Positions 25,706 to 34,665 of a stretch of DNA of 64,000 nt are shown piece by piece. The position numbers were made by a program, and so were the translations under genes. Source of the DNA: Clostridia bacterium (lineage in GTDB: Bacteria > Bacillota > Clostridia > Christensenellales > Christensenellaceae); the NCBI GenBank assembly GCA_017439085.1, contig JAFRTU010000013.1, positions 28,397-92,396 on the forward strand, given 5' to 3'. Positions within the stretch are counted from its first letter, which is position 1, and each line of letters begins with the position of its first letter. The notes beneath the pieces were generated by a model. The model saw only the letters and a program-made list of their open reading frames with translations. It ran no database searches and was not told where the DNA came from.

Positions 25706-26998
25706 ATGAATTACATACTTACAATAGATGTCGGAAGCAGTTTTATAAAATACGCTCTTTTCGAAGAAGGAACCGAAACCCTGAGGGAGTCTTTTCAGGA
25801 TACGTTTCCACCCTTTCTGAAACTGGATGACAGAAGAAGAAAGGAGAATGACCCTGAAGCAGTATTCATGACACTTAAGTCAGGGATAGAAAGAGCTCTA
25901 AGCGGGCACGAAGTCAGTGCCATATACATCGACACACAGATGCACGGATACATCCTTTCCGACGTTTTTTTTTCACCTTTGTCAAATTATGTCACATGGC
26001 AGGACGGGCTCGCCGAAGAGTCGTATCTCAAGCTTAAGGGAGAATTGTCGCAGGAACAGCTCTGCCATATGGGAACGAGATACAAGACAGGTCTTACGGC
26101 ATGCAGCCTGCACGCGAGGAGGGGAGAGCTACGACGTATAGAAGGAGAGATATATCTTCATACTCTTGCCGGCTATGTCTTCGGAAGACTTGCCGGAAGC
26201 TCTCCTGTGACATTCTGCCATGAGACCATGGCTGCCTCTCTCGGTCTATATGACATCGAGACGGGAGACTGGGATGGAGATATCGTAAACAAGGTCTGCG
26301 GTTCTAGAGTAGTACTTCCCAGGATAATCCACGGAAACGGCCAAGCGACAGAGTATAAAGGGATACCGGTATACGGGGATTACGGGGACCATCAGGTCAG
26401 TGTATACGGATGCGACGGATATGACGAATCTTCCATGGTACTGACTCTCGGAACCGCAGGCATTCTGAGCACTCCTTCCGATAAGATCACATATGGGGAA
26501 TATGAGACGCGTCCTTTCTTCAACGGAACATATCTCAACACAGTGACCAGACAGCCCGGTGGCAGAACGGTAGACGTTGTGATCGATCTTTTCAGAGCAT
26601 CATATTCAATGCTGTCAGGAAAGGAGATATCCAGATCCGATGTCTGGAAAAAGATCGAGAGGACAGAATCATCCGGAGGGCTGAAGATATATCCGGGTTA
26701 TTTTCTTGAGAGACCGATGGGTGAGATAAGCGGGATCGATGGTTCCAACCTCACTCCCGGAGGACTTCTGTATGCGGGGATAAAGGGAATGACGGATTTC
26801 CTTATCGATTCGATAAAGCAGCAGTGCAGCATAATCCCAGGGATCAGGAAACTGATAGTCTCGGGGGGAAAACTTGCCCACGATCCTCTGGTCCTTAAAT
26901 TGTTAAGAGAAGGACTGGAGCTTGAAATAAGAGAATCTGAAAAGAATGATGAAGCCCTTTACGGGCTTGCAAGACTGGCTAAGGAGAACATAAGATGA
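25706..26998 (+). CDS. FGGY-family carbohydrate kinase, sedoheptulokinase-like
   Basis: 430 residues from ATG 25706 (GGAG upstream, TATAAT at 25678-25683). The phosphate-1 motif is TIDVGSSFIKYALF, followed by IDTQMHGYIL and the catalytic Asp in YVTWQDGLA. The second domain has YGDYGDHQVSVYG, where most xylulokinases have GDNQ, and LGTAGILS. This pattern is closest to sedoheptulokinases, which make sedoheptulose-7-phosphate; another ketose is possible. It overlaps the Nudix gene by four bases (ATGA), so the two are translated together. Confidence 0.82.
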   Translation: MNYILTIDVGSSFIKYALFEEGTETLRESFQDTFPPFLKLDDRRRKENDPEAVFMTLKSGIERALSGHEVSAIYIDTQMHGYILSDVFFSPLSNYVTWQDGLAEESYLKLKGELSQEQLCHMGTRYKTGLTACSLHARRGELRRIEGEIYLHTLAGYVFGRLAGSSPVTFCHETMAASLGLYDIETGDWDGDIVNKVCGSRVVLPRIIHGNGQATEYKGIPVYGDYGDHQVSVYGCDGYDESSMVLTLGTAGILSTPSDKITYGEYETRPFFNGTYLNTVTRQPGGRTVDVVIDLFRASYSMLSGKEISRSDVWKKIERTESSGGLKIYPGYFLERPMGEISGIDGSNLTPGGLLYAGIKGMTDFLIDSIKQQCSIIPGIRKLIVSGGKLAHDPLVLKLLREGLELEIRESEKNDEALYGLARLAKENIR

Positions 26999-27810
26999 TA
27001 CAGGATATAGGACCGAATGTGTTTCGTAATGATTTTTCGGACAGAGGACCTTCGGGAAATGACATAATGCTCTGCTACAGGGAAGGGCAAGCTCTTATGA
27101 ACGAACCGGAGCGCCTGTTTCCTGAGTTCGGTGACATGCCGTGGGCAGACTCTGAAGACACGGAGTATCTGTTTTCGGTGAATGAGAGAGGCTTTTTCCT
27201 CTACAAGGGAGCGCGGTTTCCGGAGGGGTTCTCATTTCAGCCTCTGTCTGTTTTCAGGAAAGATTCCTCCGTTTTCAGTTTTGCGGGGATAACCGGAGCA
27301 CAGCTGTATAAATGGCGCAATGACAACAGCTATTGCGGAAGATGTGGGACAGGGATGGAAAGGTCCGACAGGGAAAGAGCTCTCGTCTGTCCGAAGTGCG
27401 GGATGACCATATACCCGAAGATATCCCCCGCAGTGATAGTCGCGGTGAATGCAGGTGATGAGCTCCTGATGATAAGGAGTGCCGGAAGGACGAGCTCGAG
27501 CTTCCATCTGGTGGCAGGCTATGTGGAGATAGGGGAGACCTTTGAAGATACAGTGAAGAGGGAGCTCATGGAAGAGGTCGGGGTAAAAGTCAAGAACATC
27601 AGGTACTATAAATCCCAGCCATGGTCCTTCTCGGATGCAGTGATGATAGGATTCAGGGCTGAGCTCGACGGGGAGAAACAGCCGTTCAGGCTCCAGGAAT
27701 CAGAGGTGGCTGAGGCAAGATGGATCAAGCGAAGCGAGATACCCGAGCCCTCAAACAACATAAGCATAGGAAGCGAGATGATAAACCGCTTCAAATACGG
27801 AGAGATCTGA
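26995..27810 (+). CDS. nudC: NudC-type Nudix hydrolase (NAD+/NADH pyrophosphatase)
   Basis: 271 residues. An N-terminal NUDIX-like domain, a zinc ribbon YCGRCG...CPKCG (about 111-135), then the Nudix box GYVEIGETFEDTVKRELMEE and the NudC marker SQPWSFSDAVMIGF (SQPWPFPxS family motif). NudC cleaves NADH to NMNH and AMP and removes NAD caps from RNA in E. coli. The four-base overlap with a sugar kinase gene is unusual. A bidirectional terminator follows. Confidence 0.92.
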   Translation: MIQDIGPNVFRNDFSDRGPSGNDIMLCYREGQALMNEPERLFPEFGDMPWADSEDTEYLFSVNERGFFLYKGARFPEGFSFQPLSVFRKDSSVFSFAGITGAQLYKWRNDNSYCGRCGTGMERSDRERALVCPKCGMTIYPKISPAVIVAVNAGDELLMIRSAGRTSSSFHLVAGYVEIGETFEDTVKRELMEEVGVKVKNIRYYKSQPWSFSDAVMIGFRAELDGEKQPFRLQESEVAEARWIKRSEIPEPSNNISIGSEMINRFKYGEI

Positions 27811-27814
27811 TAAT

Positions 27815-27848
27815 AAAAAGAGTTCCGGATGAGCCGGAACTCTTTTTT
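27815..27848. terminator. Bidirectional terminator between nudC and asd
   Basis: 14-bp stem AAAAAGAGTTCCGG with its complement (27815-27828 and 27834-27847), loop ATGAG, T-run of six. Confidence 0.92.
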
Positions 27849-27862
27849 CATATCTCATGTGG

Positions 27863-28942
27863 TCAGTCCATATAGCCTTTCTTTGCCAGGAGCTCTGCCA
27901 GCAGCACAGCGCCGCCTGCAGCTCCTCTGAGGGTATTGTGGGACAGGCATACGAACTTATAGTCATACTGCGTATCGGGCCTTAAGCGTCCCATGGAAAC
28001 GGCCATTCCGTTCTCAAGCATGCGGTCGAGCTTCGTCTGCGGTCTGTCCTGTTCTTCGAAATAGTTGAGGAACTTCTTCGGTGCGGACGGAAGCTCGAGA
28101 TCTGCTATAGGATTGTCGAAATCGTTCCAGATCTCCTTTATAGTCTCTATGGAAGGAGTCTCTTTGAAACTTACGAATACGGCAGCCATGTGTCCGTCGG
28201 ATACGGGGACTCTTATGCACTGGGAAGTGATATCGGGCTCAGCGGCATTCACTATAACTCCATTCTCCAGATGTCCCCAGAGTTTCAGCGGTTCCTGTTC
28301 GCTTTTCTCTTCCTCTCCTCCGATATACGGTATCACGTTGTCTACCATCTCGGGCCAGCGGGCAAAGGTCTTTCCTGCTCCGGATATGGCCTGATATGTA
28401 CAAGCGAGGATCTTCGTTATTCCGTATTTCCTGAGCGGAGTGAGCGGAGGAACGTAAGTCTGAAGGGAACAGTTTGACTTGACTGCTATGAAGCCCTTCT
28501 TGGTCCCGAGGCGCTTTCTCTGAGCTTCTATGGCGAGGATGTGCTCCGGATTGACTTCCGGTACCACCATCGGGACGTCATCGTATTTTCTGTGTGCGGA
28601 GTTGTTGGAGATCACTGGGCATTCGAGCTTTGCATATGCCTCTTCCATCATCTGTGTCTCCTGCTTGGACATGTTGACTGCGCAGAATACGAAGTCCACG
28701 TTTGCTGCTATGAATTCCATATCCTTGATGGCATCATATACTACAAGATCCTTTACTTCATCGGGGATGGGCTTGTCCATCACCCAGCGGGCAGATACGG
28801 CCTCTTCATAGGTCTTTCCTGCTGAAGAAGCGGAAGCGGCAAGGATCACCGGGGTAAACCACGGATGACCGCTCAGAAGAGTTACGAAACGCTGACCGAC
28901 CATTCCGGTCGCTCCGATTATACCGACGCGATACTGTTTCAT
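27863..28942 (-). CDS. asd: Aspartate-semialdehyde dehydrogenase, archaeal/fungal type
   Basis: 359 residues. NADP-binding VGIIGATGMVGQRFV at the N-terminus, the catalytic Cys in KSNCSLQTYVPPLTPL, RVPVSDGHMAAVFV and a conserved C-terminal HNTLRGAAGGAVLLAELL. These features mark the branch common in archaea, fungi and some Clostridia rather than the E. coli branch. It reduces aspartyl phosphate to the semialdehyde for lysine, threonine and methionine. AGGAGG precedes the ATG. It is a single gene. Confidence 0.95.
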   Translation of the reverse strand: MKQYRVGIIGATGMVGQRFVTLLSGHPWFTPVILAASASSAGKTYEEAVSARWVMDKPIPDEVKDLVVYDAIKDMEFIAANVDFVFCAVNMSKQETQMMEEAYAKLECPVISNNSAHRKYDDVPMVVPEVNPEHILAIEAQRKRLGTKKGFIAVKSNCSLQTYVPPLTPLRKYGITKILACTYQAISGAGKTFARWPEMVDNVIPYIGGEEEKSEQEPLKLWGHLENGVIVNAAEPDITSQCIRVPVSDGHMAAVFVSFKETPSIETIKEIWNDFDNPIADLELPSAPKKFLNYFEEQDRPQTKLDRMLENGMAVSMGRLRPDTQYDYKFVCLSHNTLRGAAGGAVLLAELLAKKGYMD

Positions 28943-29108
28943 AGTGCCTCCTACATAGTCTCAAAAACTTTTTATATATTGTACATGGAATCGGGGAAAA
29001 AGTATATACGGACAGCATGATCGCTCTGCGCCTTTTCTTTATAATTCCCCTTACTTTGTAATATAATTCATATGTAGCGAAATGAAACCACAGTTGAGGA
29101 GAGATATC

Positions 29109-29831
29109 ATGAAAAAGCCTCTAATAGGAATAGTAGCATCCTTCTATGTAAACAGGGACAATGAGCCTCTCAGCACCCAGTCTGTAAGCAGGGACTATGT
29201 GAGAGGGATAATCAAAGCGGGCGGGATGCCCATGATAATCCCCGTCCAGGAAAAAAGCCCGATGTTCGACAACTATGAGGAGATGATGGACGGGCTCCTG
29301 CTCACCGGAGGAGGAGACATAACGCCTTCCGTATACGGAGCGGAAAAGCATGAAAAGACAGGTTTTACTGACCTCAATAAAGATGTTCTCGAGATCGAAC
29401 TGACCAGAAAGATGATGGAGGCCGGGAAGCCCGTTTTCGGTATCTGCAGAGGCTTCCAGGTGATAAACGTGGCCCTTGGCGGCACCATGTATCAGGACAT
29501 CCTTACAAGCGGAAAAGGCTGGCACAACCATGCCGGAGAAATGGCTTTCCGCTCGAGGCCGCTCCATTCCATAAAGATAGACAGGGACACGAGGATGTTC
29601 AGGGTCTTCGGAAAAGAGGAGATAGAGGTCAATTCGTTCCATCATCAGGCTCTTGACAGGATAGGTGAGGGCCTTAAGATCACGGCCGTTTCCGATGACG
29701 GGATCCCGGAGGCATTAGAGCATGAGAACGGCAAAGTCTGGGGAGTGGAGTTCCATCCAGAGAACATGTTCGATGCATATCCCGAATTTCTCGGACTCTT
29801 CAGATCCTTCGTGGAGGATTGTGAAAGATAA
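29109..29831 (+). CDS. Class I glutamine-amidotransferase-like hydrolase (peptidase C26, PuuD-like)
   Basis: 240 residues from ATG 29109 (GAGGAG upstream). The nucleophile elbow is FGICRGFQVINVALGG, and the His/Glu part is GVEFHPENM. TGGGDITPSVYG matches gamma-glutamyl-gamma-aminobutyrate hydrolases. Such enzymes free amines or GABA from gamma-glutamyl conjugates; the substrate is not certain. It lies 2 bases before a DMT exporter, suggesting release and export of a small compound (inference). Confidence 0.9.
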   Translation: MKKPLIGIVASFYVNRDNEPLSTQSVSRDYVRGIIKAGGMPMIIPVQEKSPMFDNYEEMMDGLLLTGGGDITPSVYGAEKHEKTGFTDLNKDVLEIELTRKMMEAGKPVFGICRGFQVINVALGGTMYQDILTSGKGWHNHAGEMAFRSRPLHSIKIDRDTRMFRVFGKEEIEVNSFHHQALDRIGEGLKITAVSDDGIPEALEHENGKVWGVEFHPENMFDAYPEFLGLFRSFVEDCER

Positions 29832-29833
29832 GG

Positions 29834-30709
29834 ATGAAGGAAGTTAAGGGCAATCTCATACTTCTGTTCACTGCGCTCGTATGGGGCATAGCATTCGTTT
29901 TCCAGAGCCTCGGAATGGACCATATGGGACCTTTCTCGTATCAGTGCCTGAGATCGGCGATCGGAGCGATAGCGCTGATACCTCTGGCCATCTGGAGGAT
30001 AGGGAAGATAAGAAAGGAAAGGAAGGACTTTCCCGTGAAGGAGCTCATAAAGGGCGGGATATTATGCGGGATCGTCTTTACCGCGGCCTCGACCCTCCAG
30101 CAGATAGGCATCCAGTACACTACGGTGGGCAAGGCAGGTTTCCTTACCGCCCTCTATATACTGATAGTGCCTGTCATACAGATATTCTTCGGAAAGAAAC
30201 CGGGGCTCAAGCTCTGGATAAGCATTATCCTCGGGCTCGCAGGACTGTACCTACTCAGCAATGCAGGGGACATGTCTATCGGTAAAGGAGAGATATTCAT
30301 AATCCTCTGTGCGCTGGTGTTTTCGATCCATATCTTCCTGATAGATCACTATTCGAAAAAGACGGATGCCATACTCCTGTCTTTCATTCAGGTCGTATTC
30401 TGCGCAATAGTCCTTTCGTTCATGACTGTAAAGGAAGGGACCACATTGGAAGACATAAAGAGCGGAATCATACCTCTTCTTTACGGAGGAATCATGTCTG
30501 TGGGAGCCGGATATACACTTCAGATGATTGGTCAGAGCCTTACCAAGCCTGCGATCGGGTCACTTATAATGAGCCTGGAATCCGTGTTCTCCATGCTGGC
30601 GGGGTTGCTGTTCCTTTCCCAGATCCCTTCAGACAGGGAGATATTCGGAGCCGTGTTAATGTTCGCAGCAATAGTGCTGGCACAGTTGCCGGATAAAAGA
30701 ACGGAATGA
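29834..30709 (+). CDS. DMT-superfamily (EamA) transporter
   Basis: 291 residues, ten membrane helices in two EamA halves (about 1-135 and 150-291). Begins with LILLFTALVWGIAFVFQS, which is typical. EamA proteins export amino acids or other small metabolites. ATAAGG precedes the ATG; only two bases separate it from the amidotransferase-type hydrolase. A perfect terminator follows. Confidence 0.88.
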   Translation: MKEVKGNLILLFTALVWGIAFVFQSLGMDHMGPFSYQCLRSAIGAIALIPLAIWRIGKIRKERKDFPVKELIKGGILCGIVFTAASTLQQIGIQYTTVGKAGFLTALYILIVPVIQIFFGKKPGLKLWISIILGLAGLYLLSNAGDMSIGKGEIFIILCALVFSIHIFLIDHYSKKTDAILLSFIQVVFCAIVLSFMTVKEGTTLEDIKSGIIPLLYGGIMSVGAGYTLQMIGQSLTKPAIGSLIMSLESVFSMLAGLLFLSQIPSDREIFGAVLMFAAIVLAQLPDKRTE

Positions 30710-30729
30710 AAATCAGATAAACAGGATAA

Positions 30730-30770
30730 AAAATAGGACATCAGCGTGAACTGATGTCCTATTTTGTTTT
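30730..30770. terminator. Bidirectional terminator between the DMT exporter and oadG
   Basis: 15-bp perfect stem (30730-30744 with 30751-30765), loop CGTGAA, followed by GTTTT. The last base of the oadG stop codon lies just beyond it. Confidence 0.92.
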
Positions 30771-30906
30771 ATGCTTTCGGAGCTGTTTTGATCTTGCCCA
30801 ACAGCACTATGACCAGATAGAGTACTAACATTACAATAATGATACCAAGCATGCCCGTAAGCATTATCATTAAAGAGTCAAGGAAAGCTTTTAGATCAAT
30901 TGTCAT
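30769..30906 (-). CDS. Short OadG-like sodium-pump decarboxylase gamma subunit
   Basis: 45 residues: MTIDLKAFLDSLMIML..., one membrane helix (about 12-37) and a short cytoplasmic tail GKIKTAPKA. GGAGG lies 7 bases upstream. It directly follows oadB (14 bases). The layout of a short charged N-terminus, a single helix and a basic tail fits the gamma subunits of oxaloacetate, methylmalonyl-CoA or glutaconyl-CoA decarboxylases, which stabilise the alpha-beta complex. The family match rests mainly on position and topology. Confidence 0.65.
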   Translation of the reverse strand: MTIDLKAFLDSLMIMLTGMLGIIIVMLVLYLVIVLLGKIKTAPKA

Positions 30907-30920
30907 AGTATCATCCTCCT

Positions 30921-32063
30921 TTATCCTATCATGCCGGATACCAGCGTCATTACCAGACCGCCTGCGATGACGGAAGCGACCTGACCGGCAACGTTTGCAC
31001 CTGCAGCATGCATGAGCAGGAAGTTTGCGGGATCCTCGTCTCTTCCCATCTTATGGACCACACGTGATGCCATCGGGAATGCGGAGATGCCTGCAGCGCC
31101 GATCATCGGGTTGATCTTCTTCTTGGTGAAGAGGTTAATAAGCTTTGCAAACATCACACCGCCGATGGTGTCAAAGATGAAGGCTATGAGACCGAGAATG
31201 AAGATGAGTATTGTCTCCCAGCGGAGGAAGTGCTCAGCGTTCATGTTGACAGCCACCGTTATACCGAGGAAAATGGTCACCAGATTTGCCAGCACGTTCT
31301 GTGCGGTCTCCGACAGCGAGCGGAGGACGCCACATTCACGTATCAGATTGCCAAACATCAGGAATCCGATGAGGGATACCGACTTTGGAGCTACAAGACC
31401 TGCAATGACGGTAACGATTATCGGGAACAGTATCTTCACTGTCTGGGATACATCCTTCTGCTTGTATTCCATGCGGATCAGCCTTTCCTTCTTTGTCGTT
31501 ATCAGCTTGATGATAGGCGGCTGTACTATCGGGACAAGAGCCATGTATGAGTATGCCGCGACAGTTATCGCTGCTGAATAATTGGATTTGAAGTAGTTGG
31601 CAACGAATATGGAGGTAGGCCCGTCTGCTGCACCGATAATGCCTATGGAAGCAGCATCCTTGAGTTCAAAACCCAGCAAGCTGGCCATGCTTATCGTGAA
31701 GAATATACCGAACTGTGCAGCACCTCCGAACAGCAGCATCTTCGGATTCGAAAGAAGCGGTCCGAAGTCGATCATTGCCCCGATTCCTATAAACAGGATC
31801 AGGGGGAACAGTTCATTTGCTATACCTGCATTGAAGAGAGTGGAGAGAGCTCCTTCTTCGTCCCCCTGCGTGATAGCTCCTGAAAGCGGCAGATTGACGA
31901 GGATAACTCCGAAGCCCATAGGCAGGAGCAGGGAAGGCTCCATCTCCTTTTTGATCGCCAGATAAATCAAAACACCACCGATGACCCACATGACAAGCTG
32001 TTGCCATGTGATATTGGTGATGTTTGCAAATAACTCGACCATGTTGTTGAAAAAAGCATCCAT
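30921..32063 (-). CDS. Sodium-translocating decarboxylase beta subunit (OadB/GcdB/MmdB)
   Basis: 380 residues with about nine to eleven membrane helices. The ion-site signatures are present: FIGIGAMIDFGPLLSNP, GIIGAADGPTSIFVANY and NPMIGAAGISAFPMASRV. The beta subunit couples carboxybiotin decarboxylation to Na+ export. No carboxyltransferase alpha subunit or biotin carrier protein is encoded within the window, so the partners are elsewhere or this pair works alone. AAAGGA precedes the ATG. Confidence 0.94.
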   Translation of the reverse strand: MDAFFNNMVELFANITNITWQQLVMWVIGGVLIYLAIKKEMEPSLLLPMGFGVILVNLPLSGAITQGDEEGALSTLFNAGIANELFPLILFIGIGAMIDFGPLLSNPKMLLFGGAAQFGIFFTISMASLLGFELKDAASIGIIGAADGPTSIFVANYFKSNYSAAITVAAYSYMALVPIVQPPIIKLITTKKERLIRMEYKQKDVSQTVKILFPIIVTVIAGLVAPKSVSLIGFLMFGNLIRECGVLRSLSETAQNVLANLVTIFLGITVAVNMNAEHFLRWETILIFILGLIAFIFDTIGGVMFAKLINLFTKKKINPMIGAAGISAFPMASRVVHKMGRDEDPANFLLMHAAGANVAGQVASVIAGGLVMTLVSGMIG

Positions 32064-32154
32064 TAAAACAGAATCCTTTCTGATTTGTCCTTCGACTTTA
32101 TTTTAATGGATTTGAGGGCCTTTTACAAGAAATTAGAAAGCTCTTGGAGTACCT

Positions 32155-32748
32155 TCAGCGCCTGTCCTTGGGATAGTGTGAGTAGATCTTCTCCAGTACT
32201 GCTCTTGCCTCTTCATACTCGTCGTTTTTGTACTTGAAGAGGTTAGGCTCTTCGGTTATTTCGAATCCGAATTTCTCGTAAAGTTTTATGGCTCTGTGGC
32301 TCCAAGTCTGGGTATGGAGGTAGAAATCCCGGTCGCCCTCGATCTCCACAGCCATGTTTATGAGATATGATATGAGGGCTTTGCTGAGCCCCTTTCCCTG
32401 ATACTCCGGCATTATGGATACCCATGAGATCCAGGGATCCCTTCTGACACCGGAATACTCCCACCAGATCATGGAAGTGCCTATTTTCTTTCCTTCAGGA
32501 GAGAGAAGGAACAGGGTCCTTCTTTCCACTTCTTTTTCAGCCCAAAGGATCTGCTCTCTGAATTTTTTTAGAGCTGCCTCCTCCGAATCAAATTCCAGAA
32601 CGGACATTTCGATCCTGGCCCAGTCTTTTTCATCGCCCTTCCTGTAGTGAACGATGGAAAAACCTTCGGGAAGAGAATAGGCAGGTATCGGTGTACCTGC
32701 CTTCCTTTTCATCAATACATTCAGATACGGAACTGACTTATCAAGCAT
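32155..32748 (-). CDS. GNAT-family N-acetyltransferase
   Basis: 197 residues. The acetyl-CoA-binding motif A is WVSIMPEYQGKGLSKALISYLI (Q/RxxGxG/A as YQGKGLS) and motif B is YLHTQTWSHRAIKLYEKFGFE. The substrate is not predictable. GGAGAAGGGG precedes the ATG. It follows the wall hydrolase gene on the same strand by 17 bases, so the two are probably co-transcribed from the promoter at 34484-34511. Confidence 0.88.
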   Translation of the reverse strand: MLDKSVPYLNVLMKRKAGTPIPAYSLPEGFSIVHYRKGDEKDWARIEMSVLEFDSEEAALKKFREQILWAEKEVERRTLFLLSPEGKKIGTSMIWWEYSGVRRDPWISWVSIMPEYQGKGLSKALISYLINMAVEIEGDRDFYLHTQTWSHRAIKLYEKFGFEITEEPNLFKYKNDEYEEARAVLEKIYSHYPKDRR

Positions 32749-32765
32749 GCCCCTTCTCCTTTATA

Positions 32766-34463
32766 TCAGAAGATCCTGTAAGCGCATATCCAGCGGGTAT
32801 CCCAGTACGTTCCATAGGACGTCCTCTTGACTATCTTGCCCTTACTGGATGATGCGTCAATCATCATGTCGTTGCTTATGGCAATTGCCACATGTCCCTT
32901 GAAGACGAGTATGTCTCCGGCCTTCACGGATTTACGGCTGTTGATACGCTGATATTTTGAACAGCTTCTCCAGCCAAAGGATGTCATGTATCCCTGTTTG
33001 ACTCCGGCATTGTTAAGACACCAGTATACGAATCCGGAGCAATCGAACTTACTTGGCCCCTTCGCACCGCGAACATACGGGCATCCCATACGGGATTCTG
33101 CTGCCTTTATTAGAGCGGATACGCTTCCGGGTCCCGAATAGGAATACTTTGTTGGCTTCGTATCTTCCGATTTTTCAGTATTCTTGCCGGAACTGCTTCC
33201 CGAGTTTTTGCCGGAACTGCTTCCCGAGTTTTTGCCGGAACTGCTTCCCGAGTTCTTGCCGGAACTGCTTCCCGAGTTCTTGCCGGAATTGTTGTTATTG
33301 TTATTTGTCGGCTTCGGTACAGGAGCCTTAACAGCTGTAGACGAGAAAAGCTTATGGCTGGTCGATGCACCGTATTTTCCGTCAGAAGTCAGCTTGTTGC
33401 GCTTCTGAAAGGCTTTCAGTGCCTCAACGGTGGACTCTCCGAAATATCCGGAAGCACTCTTCATATATCCGAGAGCTACGAGTCTGTTCTGTATCCTCGT
33501 GACGTCAGCTCCGCTGTCTCCAAGTCCGATGCTGTTCGCTACGGCTTTCCCGGACATCAGCAGATCCTTGGTGGACGTACCGAGATATCCGTCGGAAATG
33601 AGACCGTTCCTCTCCTGGAACCTCTTAACTGCGGAGACCGTATCCTTTCCGTACTTGCCGTCGGGAGCAGTGGTCATGTAACCGAGGTTATAGAGGCGTG
33701 TCTGGAGAACCTTTATCTCAGCGCTTTCTTCTCCGAGATATATCGCATATGCATTTACCGTATCGGAGAACAGTGTCTCTCTGGTATTTTCTCCGACAGT
33801 ACCGTCCGAAGTGAGATTGTTCCTCTTCTGGAAGAGCTTGACTGCACTCGTGGTAGCCTCATCGAACACTCCGGTTGCCTGTTTCAGATAACCAAGCTCT
33901 ACAAGTCTTGACTGAAGCTCCTCGACATCATCCCCTTCAGCACCTTCGGATACAGAATAGGGCTTTGCCTTGTCCGAGAATAGAAGATCAAATGTAGCAT
34001 AATCAGCGACACCTGTCATCGGCAGTCCGTGAGTCCTCTGGAATCTCTTTATGGCTGCCTCTGTTTCTGAACTGTAATAGTCGCTCGGTTCATCGAGATC
34101 CATATAGGAGAGACTCATGAGCTTATCCTGCAGGTCAAGGACGATGGGATTGACCATTCCCGGTTCTGCTGAATAGATCGTCTCCGGTTCCGACTGCTCG
34201 ACCTTTGCGGCTGTGAGAACATTTTTGGAATTGATGGTGTTGCTGCCTGCTGCAAGTGCCGACTTATAGGGCACGAGACTTGAGATGGTGAACGGAATGG
34301 CTACCATGAATACAAGAGCCACGAACAGATAGAGATATCTTATCGGGCCAAGTGCCTTGAAGGCTGCTCTGAGAGTCCCTTTAGGAGCTTTTTCATGTCT
34401 GGAGGCGCTGTCCGTCCTTTTTTCCTTTATTCTGTTTTCTTTACTGTTGTCATTCATATTCAT
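32766..34463 (-). CDS. Membrane-anchored peptidoglycan hydrolase: PG-binding repeats + Ser/Gly linker + NlpC/P60
   Basis: 565 residues. A charged cytoplasmic N-terminus, one membrane helix (about 43-64), then four or five PG_binding_1 repeats (about 105-385), each with a QxxLxxLGY-type core, a low-complexity linker of Asn and SGKNSGSS repeats (about 390-435), and a C-terminal NlpC/P60 peptidase (about 450-565). The catalytic Cys is in KFDCSGFVYW and the His in KGHVAIAI. Such enzymes cut the gamma-D-Glu to diamino acid bond of stem peptides. GAGG precedes the ATG pair. Confidence 0.92.
   Translation of the reverse strand: MNMNDNSKENRIKEKRTDSASRHEKAPKGTLRAAFKALGPIRYLYLFVALVFMVAIPFTISSLVPYKSALAAGSNTINSKNVLTAAKVEQSEPETIYSAEPGMVNPIVLDLQDKLMSLSYMDLDEPSDYYSSETEAAIKRFQRTHGLPMTGVADYATFDLLFSDKAKPYSVSEGAEGDDVEELQSRLVELGYLKQATGVFDEATTSAVKLFQKRNNLTSDGTVGENTRETLFSDTVNAYAIYLGEESAEIKVLQTRLYNLGYMTTAPDGKYGKDTVSAVKRFQERNGLISDGYLGTSTKDLLMSGKAVANSIGLGDSGADVTRIQNRLVALGYMKSASGYFGESTVEALKAFQKRNKLTSDGKYGASTSHKLFSSTAVKAPVPKPTNNNNNNSGKNSGSSSGKNSGSSSGKNSGSSSGKNSGSSSGKNTEKSEDTKPTKYSYSGPGSVSALIKAAESRMGCPYVRGAKGPSKFDCSGFVYWCLNNAGVKQGYMTSFGWRSCSKYQRINSRKSVKAGDILVFKGHVAIAISNDMMIDASSSKGKIVKRTSYGTYWDTRWICAYRIF
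33181..33292. repeat. 24-bp tandem repeat encoding the Ser/Gly linker
   Basis: Four full copies of a 24-base unit (33181, 33205, 33229, 33253) and a partial fifth, differing at one position (TTC/TTT). It encodes SGKNSGSS on the - strand and is likely variable in copy number. Confidence 0.95.
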
Positions 34464-34483
34464 AAAAGACCTCGTAAAGACAG

Positions 34484-34511
34484 ATTATATGAAAAGGATG
34501 TAAAAAGGCAA
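34484..34511 (-). promoter_or_regulatory. Probable promoter of the wall hydrolase operon
   Basis: On the - strand: TTGCCT (34506-34511), 16 bases, TATAAT (34484-34489), 21 bases before the ATG. The TATAAT box is perfect; the -35 matches at four of six. Confidence 0.5.
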
Positions 34512-34665
34512 CTCTTTGAGCAAAAAGTTTACAGTTTCGAAAGATATCGAAGCAGATGAAAGGCATATCGGGGGAGTTCAGAACGCGTGCATCCTTTTAT
34601 TTGAAATATGAGGATATATAATATAATAGAAGAAAATCGGCAAACGCCCGGGGCAGTGGATAATA

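Noticed and set aside
33181..33292. CRISPR array
   Set aside because: Repeats are contiguous 24-bp units without spacers and lie in frame within a gene.
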